Shown piece by piece: positions 63,664 to 64,000 of a DNA stretch of 64,000 nucleotides. The stretch spans positions 1 through 64,000 of the forward strand of contig CANRMI010000003.1 of the NCBI GenBank assembly GCA_947631685.1, in the 5' to 3' direction. Both the position numbers and the translations under genes were made by a program. Every line of letters begins with the position of its first letter. Positions within the stretch are counted from its first letter, which is position 1. This DNA is from an uncultured Lachnospiraceae bacterium (GTDB taxonomy: Bacteria > Bacillota > Clostridia > Lachnospirales > Lachnospiraceae). The notes under the pieces are model-generated. The model was not told the origin of the DNA. It was given only the letters and a program-made list of their open reading frames with translations, and did not search any database.

Positions 63664-64000
63664 TTTTGTTCTTCCTCCTCTTCCTGTTTGATCCAATGCG
63701 TCATGACAAACTGCATCATAGGCCCTAATACCGCCACGCAGATTAAGGTGCCGACGCCCACCACGCCTCCGCAGGCAAATCCCAGCACCAGGTAGCAGGC
63801 ATCAATACAGATCCGCACGATCCCATAGGGCTTTTTCAGCCGCTTGGAAACCGCCAGGTACAGCGCGTCGTTGGGCGCTACTCCGATCCCGGCCGACTTT
63901 AAAAGGGGAAAGCCTATGGAAACCACGCAGCAGGTGAGCATAAATTCCACAAACAAAAGTATCGGGTGGGGATTGGCCGGCAGTATGAACGCCGTCACCT
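63660..64000 (-). CDS. YczE/YitT-like membrane protein, C-terminal part
   Basis: The reading frame runs off the right edge; 113 codons are visible. They hold about three membrane helices with IGVAPNDALYLAVSKRL and GVGTLICVAVLGPMMQF, the second-half pattern of YczE-type proteins. The C-terminus is acidic (KQEEEEEQN). It overlaps the oxidoreductase start by four bases. Confidence 0.7.
   Translation of the reverse strand, partial: VTAFILPANPHPILLFVEFMLTCCVVSIGFPLLKSAGIGVAPNDALYLAVSKRLKKPYGIVRICIDACYLVLGFACGGVVGVGTLICVAVLGPMMQFVMTHWIKQEEEEEQN

Overview
The window looks like a chromosome segment of an anaerobic, gut-type Clostridia of the Lachnospiraceae kind. It encodes a FeoA-FeoB fusion, flavodiiron protein, rubrerythrin and high-molecular-weight rubredoxin, a GH36 alpha-galactosidase, DegV, HD-GYP, YhaM, many two-component systems and strong AGGAGG ribosome binding sites. 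The flanks are moderately G+C-rich. Two stretches (about 19.2-28.1 kb and 29.8-45.3 kb) are visibly more A+T-rich and look accessory. This assignment is by gene style, not by a database match.

Layout. 0-19 kb is mostly housekeeping: an edge fragment of an Rpn-type nuclease gene, tRNA-Gly(GCC), feoAB, a GH36 alpha-galactosidase, a PurF-like protein lacking the catalytic Cys, a DUF3810 metalloprotease-like protein, a HerA-like ATPase, DegV with a MarR regulator and a 37-bp perfect operator palindrome, a histidine phosphatase, flavodiiron protein, rubrerythrin, an Hpt/FapA-like/HD-GYP operon, an esterase and a full Rpn-type nuclease. 19-28 kb is a leftward run of exported or lipoproteins of unknown function (one with DUF3298-like plus RCC1 domains), mixed with gene debris: an in-frame stop, a PAAR-like (DUF4280-like) remnant, and two copies of a small immunity-like gene. 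28.3-29.7 kb is an ECF sigma/anti-sigma pair.

29.8-45.3 kb is a defence-like island, all on the minus strand: a type III restriction Res-like protein whose N-terminus appears swapped for a UvrD-like P-loop segment and with no Mod gene, an IetAS-type protease/AAA pair, a small unknown protein with an Xre-type regulator, a GIY-YIG (LEM-3-like) protein, and an operon of an LRR protein, a triple-AAA CbxX-like ATPase and a PolC-derived protein. The last is full-length-related to PolC but lacks the exonuclease, and its PHP and palm acidic residues are changed. Three promoters in the island (upstream of the LRR operon, the GIY-YIG gene and the Xre gene) share a TTGC(G/A)ATA element inside the -35/-10 region, which ties them into one probable regulon. 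This is the best candidate in the window for an undescribed system.

45.4-64 kb returns to core genes: rlmD, yhaM and an HtrA-like protein that has lost its catalytic triad (one operon), tRNA-Gly(CCC), an O-acetylhomoserine sulfhydrylase, an ABC transporter with its own two-component system, an O-antigen-ligase-like membrane protein, an AI-2E family transporter, an RluA pseudouridine synthase, a second two-component system separated by a 19-bp x5 tandem repeat, a Fur-family regulator with high-molecular-weight rubredoxin, a CobO-type adenosyltransferase next to a MetH-activation-like protein, a Gfo/Idh/MocA oxidoreductase and a partial YczE-like membrane protein.
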